Shown here piece by piece: positions 1-8,747 of a stretch of 64,000 nt of DNA. Source of the stretch: Bacteroidales bacterium (lineage in GTDB: Bacteria > Bacteroidota > Bacteroidia > Bacteroidales > UBA12077); contig JAHOYT010000025.1 of the NCBI GenBank assembly GCA_019038645.1, forward strand, positions 1 to 64,000, read 5' to 3'. Each line of letters starts with the position of its first letter. Position 1 is the stretch's first letter. The position numbers were made by a program, and so were the translations under genes. A model generated the notes under the pieces. It saw only the letters and a list, made by a program, of their open reading frames with translations. It did no database searches and had not been told where the DNA came from.

Positions 1-142
1 ATTACGTTGTCCGGATTAATCATATTTCAATAAAGATTATGCATTTAAAGATAATTATAATTTATAAACCATTGGTTAAAAAACATTTGTTAAATTCTGT
101 TAACATTTAAGGTTCAATTGGTTTATTAAGTATCTTAGCATT

Positions 143-1420
143 ATGAGAAAACCTGCAATCAGATTGGTTATTTTATTGGGAATTATTTCAATTATTGGAG
201 TAATAGGAATTCAGGTTTACTTTTTTCATGTAACTTTTAATAACGAGGAGAGAAAACTAAATCAGAAAATTCAGGTAGCACTTTGGGAAGTTGTTGAAGA
301 AATTTATGAACTGAATCACATTGAATATGTTGGCGACAATCCTGTTTTTCAGTTTTCTCAGGATTATTATATTGTTAATGTAAACGATTTTATTGATTCC
401 GATATTTTGGAGCATTTTTTAATAAAAACATTTGAAAAACAGAATATCAGGCTGGACTTTGAATATGCCATTTACGATTGCCAAACAGATGAAATGTTAT
501 ACGGGAAATATGTTAATCTGAGTGAAACACAGGAAAAACCTTCAAAAATTACACTTTCGAAACACGAAGAATTTGTATATTATTTTGGTATTTATTTCCC
601 TGGGCGAAAGCAATATTTATATGGAAATATTAGCAGCATTTATTATTTGTCAGGAATATTAATTTTTGTGATTCTGTTTCTGGGATATGCATTAATTGTA
701 ATTCTACAACAAAAGAGATTTTCTGAAATTCAGAAAGATGTTGTTAATAATCTTACACACGAATTTAAAACTCCTCTTTCATCCATAGTATTATCTACTG
801 ATGTTTTAAGTGAAGAAAATATAACTAAAGAACCTGACAGGATTACACAATATTCAGAGATTATTAAAACCCAGGCGAACTTCATTTTAGATCATATAGA
901 AAAAGTGCTTGTTATGAGTGAAATGGGGGATGCAGGAAGACTCGATAAGAAAACAATCAACCTGCACGAGTATTTAACTAAACTAAAAGATGAAATAAGC
1001 TGGAGAATTACAGAAAGCAAAGGTAAACTGGAATTAAACCTGAAAGCAAAAGAACATTCCGTTTGTGCCGACGAATTTCATTTAACAAACCTGCTGGTTA
1101 ATTTAGTTGATAATGCATTAAAATATTGTGAAGAAAATCCGGAAATAATCATATCTACAGATTCAGATAAAAAATATTTGTTCCTGCAAATTAAGGACAA
1201 TGGTAATGGTATTGACAAAAAATATCATAAAAAAATTTTTAAAAAATTTTACAGAATTCCTTCAGGCAATGTACATAATGTTAAAGGATTCGGGCTCGGA
1301 TTAAGTTATGTGAAAAGTGTTATTGAAAGGCATCACTGGAAATATAATTTTAATAGCGAGCCTGGTTATGGAACAGAATTTAAAATCACTATCCCACTTA
1401 AAAATAGTAATTGTGGATAA
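143..1420 (+). CDS. Membrane sensor histidine kinase
   Basis: Sensor kinase that would autophosphorylate on a histidine and pass the phosphate to the response regulator encoded directly downstream. The 425-residue protein has a membrane segment at about residues 7-27, an extracytoplasmic domain without recognisable motifs to about 165, and a second membrane segment at 166-188. The HisKA domain carries the phospho-acceptor His206 in the motif LTHEFKTPLSS. The ATPase domain shows an N box around residue 323, G1 (DNGNG) near 352 and G2 (GFGLGL) near 381, so the core is complete. There is no HAMP domain. Its stop overlaps the start of the regulator gene, indicating translational coupling. The stimulus cannot be read from sequence. 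Confidence 0.93.
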   Translation: MRKPAIRLVILLGIISIIGVIGIQVYFFHVTFNNEERKLNQKIQVALWEVVEEIYELNHIEYVGDNPVFQFSQDYYIVNVNDFIDSDILEHFLIKTFEKQNIRLDFEYAIYDCQTDEMLYGKYVNLSETQEKPSKITLSKHEEFVYYFGIYFPGRKQYLYGNISSIYYLSGILIFVILFLGYALIVILQQKRFSEIQKDVVNNLTHEFKTPLSSIVLSTDVLSEENITKEPDRITQYSEIIKTQANFILDHIEKVLVMSEMGDAGRLDKKTINLHEYLTKLKDEISWRITESKGKLELNLKAKEHSVCADEFHLTNLLVNLVDNALKYCEENPEIIISTDSDKKYLFLQIKDNGNGIDKKYHKKIFKKFYRIPSGNVHNVKGFGLGLSYVKSVIERHHWKYNFNSEPGYGTEFKITIPLKNSNCG

Positions 1421-2111
1421 AACTTCCCGAATATTGTATGTTGAAGATGATGAAACTTTAAGCTTTATCACTACCGATAATCTGACGCGCAAGGGATTTG
1501 AGGTAGTAAATGCCTCAGACGGAGTTGAGGGATTCAAACTGTTTACAAATAATAACTTTGATATCTGCCTTTTTGATGTAATGTTGCCAAAAATGGATGG
1601 TTTCGATCTGGCCCATAAAGTAAGATCTGTAAATAAAGAAATTCCAATCTTATTTATTACGGCTAAAACATTACCCGAAGATCGTATAAAGGGCTTATTG
1701 ATTGGTGCAGATGACTACATTGTAAAGCCATATACAATGGAAGAACTTATTCTTCGGATTAAAGTTTTTCTTAAACGTAAAAATGTGGTTAATTCCAAAT
1801 CAGAAGAAAATATTATCACATTAGGTAGTGTTAATTTTGACAAAGATAATCTTACATTATTGGTAAAGAATAAGCTAAACAACCTGACATATCGTGAAGC
1901 AGAACTTCTGATGTTTTTTATTGAAAATAAAAATACTGTTGTTACGCGTGAAAGAATTCTTAATGTATTATGGGGTGAAAATGATTATTTTGCAGGACGT
2001 AGTTTAGATGTTTTTATTACACGCATTAGAAAGTATTTAAAACCAGTTACAGGAATTTCTATTGAAAATAAGCATGGGGTAGGTTTTATTTTTAAGGTTC
2101 CCGATAAGTAA
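1413..2111 (+). CDS. OmpR/PhoB-type response regulator
   Basis: DNA-binding response regulator, partner of the kinase just upstream. The receiver domain has the acidic pair in YVEDDE and the phospho-acceptor Asp55 in FDVMLPKMDG; the C-terminal half is a winged helix with the usual ending (SLDVFITRIRKYL ... GVGFIF). I chose the GTG at 1413. It gives 232 residues, the normal family length, starts just before the receiver domain and overlaps the kinase by 8 bases. The longer reading frame opening at 1317 lies inside the kinase gene and would add 32 residues unrelated to the fold. Target genes are unknown; autoregulation is possible but no operator is evident. Confidence 0.9.
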   Translation: MDKTSRILYVEDDETLSFITTDNLTRKGFEVVNASDGVEGFKLFTNNNFDICLFDVMLPKMDGFDLAHKVRSVNKEIPILFITAKTLPEDRIKGLLIGADDYIVKPYTMEELILRIKVFLKRKNVVNSKSEENIITLGSVNFDKDNLTLLVKNKLNNLTYREAELLMFFIENKNTVVTRERILNVLWGENDYFAGRSLDVFITRIRKYLKPVTGISIENKHGVGFIFKVPDK

Positions 2112-2171
2112 AGCGCTAAAGAAAAGATACATGTTGTTTAACTAATTTATTGAATATACTTTATTTGTGAT

Positions 2172-2969
2172 ATGATTGAAAGAATAACAAGTACACAGAA
2201 TCCAAAGATTAAAAATATAGTAAGACTTCAGCAAAAATCTTCGGAGCGTAAAAATCAAAATTTATTCGTTATTGAAGGATTGCGGGAAATTAGTCTTGCC
2301 ATGCAAGCAGGTATTAAATTAAAATCAGTATTTATATGTGCCGGGATTATTCCGTATGATGAAGTTATGGCAAGTCTTAGTTTTGATTTACAAAGCTTTG
2401 AAATAAGCCGGGAAGTTTTTGAAAAATTAGCATATCGTGGATCCACAGAAGGTGTTATCGCAATAGCCGAACCAAAACCGTACTCCCTGAATGATATAGT
2501 ATTACAGACAAATCCACTTGTTGTTGTACTTGAGTCGGTAGAAAAACCTGGTAACTTAGGCGCTATTTTGCGAACAGCAGATGCAGCTAAGGTTGATGCT
2601 ATAATAATTTGCGATCCTTTAACCGATATTTATAATCCAAATGTAGTTCGTTCAAGCGTCGGGTGCGTATTTACAAATCAAGTAATAGCATGCTCAAGCG
2701 ATGAAGCTATAAAATGGTTAAAAGAAAAAAATATAAAATCTTATGCTGCAGCATTGACAGCAAAAAAGTTTTATCATGAAACAGATTTGACAAAACCGGT
2801 TGCAATAGTTATGGGCACAGAGGCGGATGGATTAACTGAAAAATGGTTAAAAAATACTGATGAGCAAATAATTATTCCAATGAGCGGGAAAATTGATTCA
2901 TTAAATGTTTCAACATCAACAGCTATAATTGTTTTTGAAGCAATGCGACAACGTAATTTTTATAAATAA
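2172..2969 (+). CDS. TrmH/SpoU-family RNA 2'-O-methyltransferase
   Basis: S-adenosylmethionine-dependent ribose methyltransferase acting on rRNA or tRNA. The 265-residue protein has an N-terminal substrate-binding domain (about 1-95) followed by the knotted SPOUT domain. The family motifs are clear: NLGAILRTADA, the VMGTEADGL loop, and the C-terminal NVSTSTAIIVFEAMRQR. Length and architecture resemble the TsnR/RlmB branch, but the exact target nucleotide cannot be assigned. It is a single-gene unit ending in a strong hairpin. A near match to the bacteroidetal -7 element (TTTATTTG) lies about 12 bases upstream of the start. Confidence 0.9.
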   Translation: MIERITSTQNPKIKNIVRLQQKSSERKNQNLFVIEGLREISLAMQAGIKLKSVFICAGIIPYDEVMASLSFDLQSFEISREVFEKLAYRGSTEGVIAIAEPKPYSLNDIVLQTNPLVVVLESVEKPGNLGAILRTADAAKVDAIIICDPLTDIYNPNVVRSSVGCVFTNQVIACSSDEAIKWLKEKNIKSYAAALTAKKFYHETDLTKPVAIVMGTEADGLTEKWLKNTDEQIIIPMSGKIDSLNVSTSTAIIVFEAMRQRNFYK

Positions 2970-2970
2970 A

Positions 2971-2999
2971 AAAAGCTTCGATATTATATCGAAGCTTTT
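2971..2999. terminator. Bidirectional terminator
   Basis: A 12-bp perfect stem (AAAAGCTTCGAT paired with ATCGAAGCTTTT) around a 5-base loop begins 2 bases after the methyltransferase stop. The A/T-rich arms give a U-tract on either strand, so it could also stop transcription from the tRNA-His gene on the minus strand, whose 3' end is 8 bases away. Confidence 0.8.
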
Positions 3000-3006
3000 C
3001 TGTCCG

Positions 3007-3080
3007 GGTGGAAGAGCGGTCTCGAACCGCCGACCTCTGGAACCACAATCCAGCGCTCTAACCAACTGAGCTACAACCAC
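3007..3080 (-). tRNA. tRNA-His (anticodon GTG)
   Basis: Read on the minus strand, the cloverleaf has D stem GCTC, anticodon arm CTGGA-TTGTGGT-TCCAG with anticodon GTG, a five-base variable loop and a T arm with loop TTCGAGA. The discriminator base is C, and a G precedes position 1 (base 3081), the -1 G expected of histidine tRNA. No CCA is encoded. The 5' acceptor strand GTGGTTG faces CTTCCAC, leaving T-T oppositions at pairs 5:68 and 6:67, which is unusual. Confidence 0.9.
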
Positions 3081-3250
3081 CATTTTTCGGACTGCAAATA
3101 TAAAGAAGAATTTTTATATTTTGCTATAATGAGAATAAATATTTTCCTGAATCCTTAAATATTTGCTTTCAATAATTCCTAAAAAAAGTTAATTAGTTTT
3201 TTATTTTATAGTTTAAATGTATTTTTGAGCTCAAATTCAAAAACATACAA

Positions 3251-4597
3251 GTGCCAGGGGCAAGAATAAACGTAAGTAACGTTACAGGTTTACAAGCCAT
3301 TAACATATTAAGATTTCTTACATTCCTGATAATATCGATAGTTTTTACTAAAATCGGTTTGTCAAAAGAGGAAATAGGATTGTTCGAAATTTCAATCTTT
3401 ATTGCAAGCGTAGCAAGTTTTTTCTGGGTTAATGGTTTAATTCAGGCTTTCTTGCCGCTTTTTAAAAGCAATAAAACCTTTGGCGAAAAAGAACAACTCG
3501 CCGGGACAAAATCACCTGAAGTATTTAATATATACGTTATTCTTGTTTTTTTTAGTCTGGTTGTTTTCTTAATTGGCCTTGCTATTAAAAGTAATTTCTC
3601 GGTTTTCGGATATTCAGGGAACGTCCCTTTGCTAAATGCTACATTATGGTATTTGCTGTTAAGTAGCCCTGCAAATCTGATCGAATACATATACATGGTT
3701 CAGGATAAAAACGGGAATACTTTAAGCTATGGATATGCTACATCTGTTCTTCAGCTTTGTGCTGCGATTTTGCCGGTAACTCTTGGATACGATGTAATTT
3801 GGTCAATCAGAGGTTTGGTTGTAGTTTCAATAATTAAAAATATTTGGCTGGTAACGCTTTTATATAATTATTCTGAAATAAAGTTTTCTTTCCCTTTCGT
3901 GAAAGAAGTATTGTTACTTGCTGCTCCGATTACATTTAGTATTCTGGTGAGCGGATCGGCACAATATATTGACGGACTAATTATTTCTACACATTATACT
4001 GCTGAGGATTTTGCAATTTTCAGATATGGTGCTAAAGAACTTCCTTTTGTTGTTATGATGGCAGCAGGGCTTAGTTCTGCATTGCTGACAGAATTTTCAA
4101 AAAAAGAAAAGATAAAAGAGACACTCGGCTTGTTGCGTAAAAAATCATTAAGAATAATGCATGCGATGTATCCGTTGTCTATTATGTTATTATTATTCGC
4201 AAAACCATTGTATAAGTGGATGTTTAGTCCGGAATTTACAAGAAGTGCCGATATTTTTGTAATTTATTTGCTGGCAATTATGAGCAGAATTCTTTTTCCA
4301 CACACCATATTAATCGGATTGAAAAAGACTAAAACACTGTTTCGGATATCTGTAATTGAAGTAATACTTAATATTGTTTTAAGTTTATGGCTTGTAGACG
4401 GATATGGTACTGTTGGTGTTGCTCTGGCAACGATTATTACATATTTTATTTCAAGGCTTATTCTAATTCTTTACAATTACATTAAGCTTGGAATAAAGCC
4501 CGGCGAATACATTCCTCTAAAGTGGTATGCATTTTATAGTTTTGTTCTTGCCACCGTGTTTATCTTATTAGACCGTGGAATAATTACAATTCAATAA
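3251..4597 (+). CDS. Polysaccharide flippase-like membrane protein (MOP superfamily)
   Basis: Integral membrane protein of 448 residues with roughly 12 hydrophobic segments, resembling Wzx-type flippases that move lipid-linked oligosaccharides across the inner membrane. The N-terminal segment (LQAINILRFLTFLIISIVFTK) and the paired-helix pattern through the protein fit the polysaccharide biosynthesis branch of the MOP superfamily. The start is a GTG; there is no in-frame ATG nearby and the first membrane helix follows closely. No glycosyltransferase gene is adjacent, so the substrate is unknown; the glycan cluster at 44-50 kb has no obvious flippase of its own. Confidence 0.78.
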   Translation: MPGARINVSNVTGLQAINILRFLTFLIISIVFTKIGLSKEEIGLFEISIFIASVASFFWVNGLIQAFLPLFKSNKTFGEKEQLAGTKSPEVFNIYVILVFFSLVVFLIGLAIKSNFSVFGYSGNVPLLNATLWYLLLSSPANLIEYIYMVQDKNGNTLSYGYATSVLQLCAAILPVTLGYDVIWSIRGLVVVSIIKNIWLVTLLYNYSEIKFSFPFVKEVLLLAAPITFSILVSGSAQYIDGLIISTHYTAEDFAIFRYGAKELPFVVMMAAGLSSALLTEFSKKEKIKETLGLLRKKSLRIMHAMYPLSIMLLLFAKPLYKWMFSPEFTRSADIFVIYLLAIMSRILFPHTILIGLKKTKTLFRISVIEVILNIVLSLWLVDGYGTVGVALATIITYFISRLILILYNYIKLGIKPGEYIPLKWYAFYSFVLATVFILLDRGIITIQ

Positions 4598-4599
4598 AT

Positions 4600-4629
4600 T
4601 GCCAAAATTTCTAATAGTACAATTTGGCA
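4600..4629. promoter_or_regulatory. Inverted repeat TGCCAAA-N16-TTTGGCA
   Basis: Two heptamers in inverted order sit between the flippase stop and the start of the Bax-inhibitor-like gene. The same heptamers, in opposite arrangement and with a shorter spacer, lie upstream of lon (9978-9998). It may be a regulator site or just a weak transcript-end hairpin; sequence alone does not decide. Confidence 0.25.
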
Positions 4630-4650
4630 TTAAACACAAAATTTATAATT

Positions 4651-5418
4651 ATGAATATTGGAAGATCTTCAAATCCCGCATTGTCCACAAAAGCTTTTAG
4701 TCCTCAAACATATTCAGCTTCTTATTCAGAAGTTATGACTTTAAACGGAACAATTAATAAATCTGTTGCGATGTTATTGTTAGTTGTTGTAGGAGCCATG
4801 TATACATGGAAAATGTTTTTTGGAGCAGCAACAATCGAGGCAGGAACAGCACTGGTTTCAAAATGGATATTTATTGGTGGTATCGGAGGGTTTATTTTTT
4901 CATTAGTTACAATATTTAAGAAAAACCTGGCATACATTACCGCTCCGGTATATGCTATACTGGAAGGTCTGTTTTTGGGAGCAATTTCTGCTTTTTTTGA
5001 GGCAAGATTCCCTGGATTGGTTTTACAGGCAGTTACACTAACTTTTGCGACCCTGTTTTTAATGTTAATTGGATATAGAACCGGAATAATAAAAGTTACC
5101 AAAAAACTCAGAGCCGGAATAATAGCTGCTACAGGAGCGGTTGTAATGGTTTATCTTATATCGTTTATATTTTCGATGTTTGGAGCAGGGAGTTTAATCA
5201 TTCATAGTAATGGAATATTAGGAATTGGGATTAGTTTAATAATTGTTATTATTGCAGCATTGAACTTAGTTCTTGATTTTGAGTTTATTGCAAAGGGTTC
5301 TCAGGCAGGTTTGCCTAAATACATGGAATGGTATGCAGCCTTCGGTTTAATGTTAACTCTTGTTTGGTTATATATTGAGATTTTAAGGTTGCTCTCAAAG
5401 TTAGCCAGTAGAGATTAA
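4651..5418 (+). CDS. Bax inhibitor-1/YccA family membrane protein
   Basis: Inner-membrane protein of 255 residues with seven hydrophobic segments after a polar N-terminus of about 40 residues. The spacing of helices and the acidic motif in the last third (LVLDFEFIAKG, then a hydrophobic hairpin with WLYIEILRLL) match the Bax1-I/YccA family. Its bacterial members are membrane-stress proteins; E. coli YccA modulates FtsH, but that link here is only by analogy. I take the ATG at 4651; the reading frame extends to a TTG at 4624 inside an inverted repeat, which is a less likely start. It ends before a hairpin shared with the convergent gene. Confidence 0.82.
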   Translation: MNIGRSSNPALSTKAFSPQTYSASYSEVMTLNGTINKSVAMLLLVVVGAMYTWKMFFGAATIEAGTALVSKWIFIGGIGGFIFSLVTIFKKNLAYITAPVYAILEGLFLGAISAFFEARFPGLVLQAVTLTFATLFLMLIGYRTGIIKVTKKLRAGIIAATGAVVMVYLISFIFSMFGAGSLIIHSNGILGIGISLIIVIIAALNLVLDFEFIAKGSQAGLPKYMEWYAAFGLMLTLVWLYIEILRLLSKLASRD

Positions 5419-5440
5419 ATTCAAATATAAGTTATTATAA

Positions 5441-5467
5441 AAGGTGCCCAATCGGACACCTTTTTTT
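5441..5467. terminator. Hairpin terminator between convergent genes
   Basis: AAGGTGCCC and GGACACCTT pair (one C-A mismatch) around a four-base loop, followed on the plus strand by a run of seven T. It serves the Bax-inhibitor-like gene; the T run overlaps the last bases of the convergent CysK-like gene. Confidence 0.7.
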
Positions 5468-6578
5468 ACATTGGTCTTCTCGGACAATATGGTAAATCAA
5501 ATTGATGTGTTTCTTTAGCATATTTTGCTTCAACACATTCGGTTGGGTCACAACATGTATGACATACTCTTTTAAATGATTTTATTCCAATAAGTTTAAC
5601 ATGTGTTGATAAGAAATTATCTTTAACAGGTTCTTCTTTAAGTAAATCAGTTGAAAGGTATTTTTTATTATCATCAGAAAAGACAGTTGCTACAACAGCA
5701 TCATTTCCCATCTCATTTTGAATCTTTATTGCTCCTAAAAGATTTGCTCCTGAAGAGATTCCAACTCCAATTCCGAGTTGTGCTAATTTTTGAGACATAA
5801 TAATAGCATCTCCATCATCAACTTCAACAATTGAGTCAAGTTCATCAAGCTCTACAATTGAAGGAATAAATTCATCCGAAATACCCTGAATCCTATGTTT
5901 ACCAATTTTGTAACCTGTGCTTAATGTTGGAGAGTTTGCTGGTTCAAGGGGATGAATTTTTATATTAGGATCTTGTTCCTTTAAAAATTGACCTACACCC
6001 ATAACTGTTCCGCCAGTTCCAACACCGGCAATAAATGCATCAGGTTTTAAGTATCTATATTTAAGTTGCCACCAAATTTCCGGGCCAGTAGTTAGATAAT
6101 GTGCTTCTGTATTATCAGTATTTGAAAATTGTTGAGGACGAAAACCTCCTTCCAATGATTCAGCAATTTTGTCCGCCAGTTCAATGCTTTCCAAAAAACC
6201 GCCTTCTTCTTTACTTACTAATTCTATTGATGACCCAAAACTCCTAATTAGATTAATTCTTTCTTTACTCATCCAGTCAGGCATAAAAATAGTAACAGGA
6301 TGTCCTAAAGCTCGGCCAATTCCTGCTATGGAAATACCTGTATTACCACTCGTTGCTTCAATAATTGGATTGCCCGGTTTTAACTTTCCTTCTGATATTG
6401 CTTTACTTAAAATGTGAAATACCATTCTGTCTTTTATACTCCCGGTCATGTTAAGATTTTCAGCCTTTGCATAAATCTTTCTATTTAAACCTTTGTATTC
6501 CAATTCAATTTCTAATAGAGGGGTGTTTCCAATTAAGCTTGAAAGTCCAAGGATTCTTTGGGAATAATTTACGCTCAT
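5466..6578 (-). CDS. Cysteine synthase/cystathionine beta-synthase-like PLP enzyme with Cys-rich tail
   Basis: Fold-type II PLP enzyme of the O-acetylserine sulfhydrylase/CBS family, expected to make cysteine or a related amino acid by beta-replacement. Lys49 in GSIKDR is the PLP lysine, EATSGNTG is the substrate loop, [10 protein letters not shown] the phosphate-binding loop and GISSGAN the C-terminal motif. The catalytic core ends near residue 300. The final 34 residues (337-370) are unusual: they hold five cysteines (VCHTCC, TEC, YC), a layout that could bind metal or act as a thiol relay. It is divergent from the cysteine-desulfurase-like gene, which suggests linked sulfur chemistry. The exact substrate is uncertain. 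Confidence 0.85.
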   Translation of the reverse strand: MSVNYSQRILGLSSLIGNTPLLEIELEYKGLNRKIYAKAENLNMTGSIKDRMVFHILSKAISEGKLKPGNPIIEATSGNTGISIAGIGRALGHPVTIFMPDWMSKERINLIRSFGSSIELVSKEEGGFLESIELADKIAESLEGGFRPQQFSNTDNTEAHYLTTGPEIWWQLKYRYLKPDAFIAGVGTGGTVMGVGQFLKEQDPNIKIHPLEPANSPTLSTGYKIGKHRIQGISDEFIPSIVELDELDSIVEVDDGDAIIMSQKLAQLGIGVGISSGANLLGAIKIQNEMGNDAVVATVFSDDNKKYLSTDLLKEEPVKDNFLSTHVKLIGIKSFKRVCHTCCDPTECVEAKYAKETHQFDLPYCPRRPM

Positions 6579-6816
6579 TGTTTCTAATTTTGAATAAACA
6601 TTTTGAATTTAAAAGTTGATAATTTCATATACTTCAAATTTAATGTAAACAATCGGTTAAACATAAAAAGATATTTAAATCTTAAAATACTATTATCCGA
6701 AAGTCTAATATATCAAGTTGTTATAAAGTGTTTTTAAATCTAGATATAAAAGATATAGAAGAAAGGAAGTAACTGTTTTATTTCTTAAATTTACCACGAT
6801 TTGAAAATGGTGAGCT

Positions 6817-8292
6817 ATGGAATCATTAGAGAAGTATTTTGAAAAATTTAGAAGGAATGTGATTGGAGTGGATCAGGTTTATAATTCTCCTTATGGTGAA
6901 CAAAAAATTTTATATGCTGATTGGATTGCAAGTGGAAGACTTTATGGTCCTATTGAAGATAAAATGCAAAATGATTTTGGGCCTTACGTAGCAAATACCC
7001 ATACCGAAACGAGTGAAACAGGAGCCTTAATGACACATAGTTATCATTATGCCCAGAAATTGATTAAAGAGAATGTAAATGCAGGGCCAAATGATGTTCT
7101 TATTCAGGCTGGCTTCGGAATGACAGCTGTAGTAAATAAACTTCAAAGAATTTTAGGATTAAAGGGATGTGACAGAAGATATAACAGTTTTTGTTCAAAA
7201 CAGGAAGATAGACCCGTTGTTTTTATTACTCATATGGAGCATCATTCAAATCAAACATCTTGGTATGAAACCATTTGTGATGTTGTAATTATTGATCCTG
7301 ATGAAAATTTACTTGTGGATCCGGAAAAATTACGGGAGCAATTGGAGAAATACAAAGACAGAAAACTTAAAATTGGTTCATTTTCGGCGGCATCAAATGT
7401 TACCGGAGTTAAACCTCCGTATCATATGCTTGCAAAATTAATGCACCAGTACGATGGTATTTGTTTTATTGATTTTGCCGCTGCAGCACCTTACACCGAA
7501 ATTAATATGCACCCTGATGATCCTATGGAAAAACTGGATGTTATATTCTTTTCTCCACATAAGTTTTTAGGCGGACCAGGAACTGCTGGAATAATGGTGT
7601 TTGATTCCAGTTTGTACAATAGCGAAGTGCCGGATAATCCGGGAGGAGGAACGGTTGACTGGACAAATCGCTGGGGCGAATATAAGTATATTGACGATAT
7701 TGAGCTTAGAGAGGATGGAGGAACACCGGGCTTTTTGCAAATGATAAAATCTGCTTTATCATTTGAGCTTAAAGATTTGATGGGGATTGAAAATATTGAA
7801 AATCGTGAAAAAGAACTAATTCCCAAGGCATTTAAAGGACTACAATCTATTCCTGCCGTAAAAATATTAGCAGATAACGTAATGGACCGAATTGGGGCAC
7901 TTTCTTTTTATATAGAGAATGTTCATTTTAATTTAGTTGTAAAAATATTGAGTGATCGTTATGGCATTCAGGTTCGTGGAGGATGTGCTTGTGCAGGTAC
8001 TTACGGACATTATCTTTTAGATGTAAGTTATGATTACTCGCAAGAAATTACCAAACTAATTAATCATGGCGATCTTTCACAAAAACCGGGCTGGATACGT
8101 TGGTCTATTCATCCTACAACTCTTAATTCTGAAATTGACTATGTTGTTTTTGCCGTGGAAGAAATTGCTAAAAATCATAAAAAATGGGCCGTGGATTATA
8201 AATATAATAAACAAACCAATGAATTTACACATAAAGATATGATCGGAAAGTCAAATTATGATTTGAATAAATGGTTTTTGTTAAAAAAATAA
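6817..8292 (+). CDS. Class V aminotransferase / cysteine desulfurase-like protein
   Basis: PLP-dependent fold-type I enzyme of 491 residues. The PLP lysine is Lys249 in SPHKFLGGPGT, and the SFSAASNVTG and FIDFAAAAPY segments are typical of class V aminotransferases. Cys390 and Cys392 in RGGCACAG occupy the region of the catalytic cysteine in cysteine desulfurases and selenocysteine lyases. It is longer than SufS or IscS (about 400 residues), with an extra C-terminal region after residue 440. No suf or isc genes are near. Divergent orientation with the CysK-like gene across a 238-base gap hints that it supplies or removes sulfur from cysteine, but the substrate is unproven. Confidence 0.82.
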   Translation: MESLEKYFEKFRRNVIGVDQVYNSPYGEQKILYADWIASGRLYGPIEDKMQNDFGPYVANTHTETSETGALMTHSYHYAQKLIKENVNAGPNDVLIQAGFGMTAVVNKLQRILGLKGCDRRYNSFCSKQEDRPVVFITHMEHHSNQTSWYETICDVVIIDPDENLLVDPEKLREQLEKYKDRKLKIGSFSAASNVTGVKPPYHMLAKLMHQYDGICFIDFAAAAPYTEINMHPDDPMEKLDVIFFSPHKFLGGPGTAGIMVFDSSLYNSEVPDNPGGGTVDWTNRWGEYKYIDDIELREDGGTPGFLQMIKSALSFELKDLMGIENIENREKELIPKAFKGLQSIPAVKILADNVMDRIGALSFYIENVHFNLVVKILSDRYGIQVRGGCACAGTYGHYLLDVSYDYSQEITKLINHGDLSQKPGWIRWSIHPTTLNSEIDYVVFAVEEIAKNHKKWAVDYKYNKQTNEFTHKDMIGKSNYDLNKWFLLKK

Positions 8293-8312
8293 TTAAAAAA
8301 TAGCAATTTGTT

Positions 8313-8342
8313 TTGTATTTATAAGAACTATATTTAATTTTG
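8313..8342 (+). promoter_or_regulatory. Bacteroidetal promoter for rpmE2
   Basis: TTG (8313-8315), a 19-base spacer and TAATTTTG (8335-8342) match the -33/-7 pattern of the primary sigma factor of Bacteroidota. It leaves a leader of about 50 bases before the L31 start codon. Confidence 0.6.
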
Positions 8343-8400
8343 CAAGCCATTAGGTATAAATTAGGATATAAAGAATAGCAAAATATAAAGGAGTTTAAAG

Positions 8401-8664
8401 ATGAAAAAGGAAATACATCCGGAGAATTATAGGTTCGTGGTTTTTAAGGACATGTCAAATGGTGAAATGTTTTTAACGAAATCGACTGCGCCTACAAAAG
8501 AAACAGTTAAGTATGAAGATGGAAAGGAATATCCATTAATTAAAGTCGAGATTTCTAATACTTCTCATCCGTTTTATACTGGCAAGATGAAGCTTGTTGA
8601 TACTGCCGGACGTGTTGATAAATACTTGAATAAGTATAAGAAACATGCTGATAAGAAAAAATAA
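8401..8664 (+). CDS. rpmE2: 50S ribosomal protein L31 type B
   Basis: Structural protein of the large ribosomal subunit, located at the central protuberance and contacting the 30S subunit. The 87-residue sequence opens [17 protein letters not shown] and has the [11 protein letters not shown] motif. It lacks the four zinc-binding cysteines of the C+ form, so it is the zinc-independent type B paralogue. An AAGGAG motif at 8388-8393, seven bases before the ATG, is one of the few good Shine-Dalgarno sequences in the window. The gene is monocistronic, with a matching promoter and terminator. Confidence 0.96.
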   Translation: MKKEIHPENYRFVVFKDMSNGEMFLTKSTAPTKETVKYEDGKEYPLIKVEISNTSHPFYTGKMKLVDTAGRVDKYLNKYKKHADKKK

Positions 8665-8685
8665 TCAAACCATACTATAAAAATG

Positions 8686-8713
8686 AAAAGCTCCGGATTC
8701 CGGAGCTTTTTTT
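8686..8713 (+). terminator. Rho-independent terminator of rpmE2
   Basis: AAAGCTCCGG and CCGGAGCTTT form a 10-bp perfect stem with a three-base loop, followed by a T run, 20-odd bases after the L31 stop. Confidence 0.88.
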
Positions 8714-8747
8714 GTAAATTTGTCATCATACAATAAACGTTTACTTT

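Noticed and set aside
1317-1412. N-terminal extension of the response regulator from an ATG inside the kinase gene
   Set aside because: It would add 32 residues before a complete receiver domain and overlap the kinase by 104 bases. A GTG at 1413 gives the normal length.
4722-5102. 126-codon frame antisense to the Bax-inhibitor-like gene
   Set aside because: No domain, no separate promoter, and the plus-strand gene covers it entirely.
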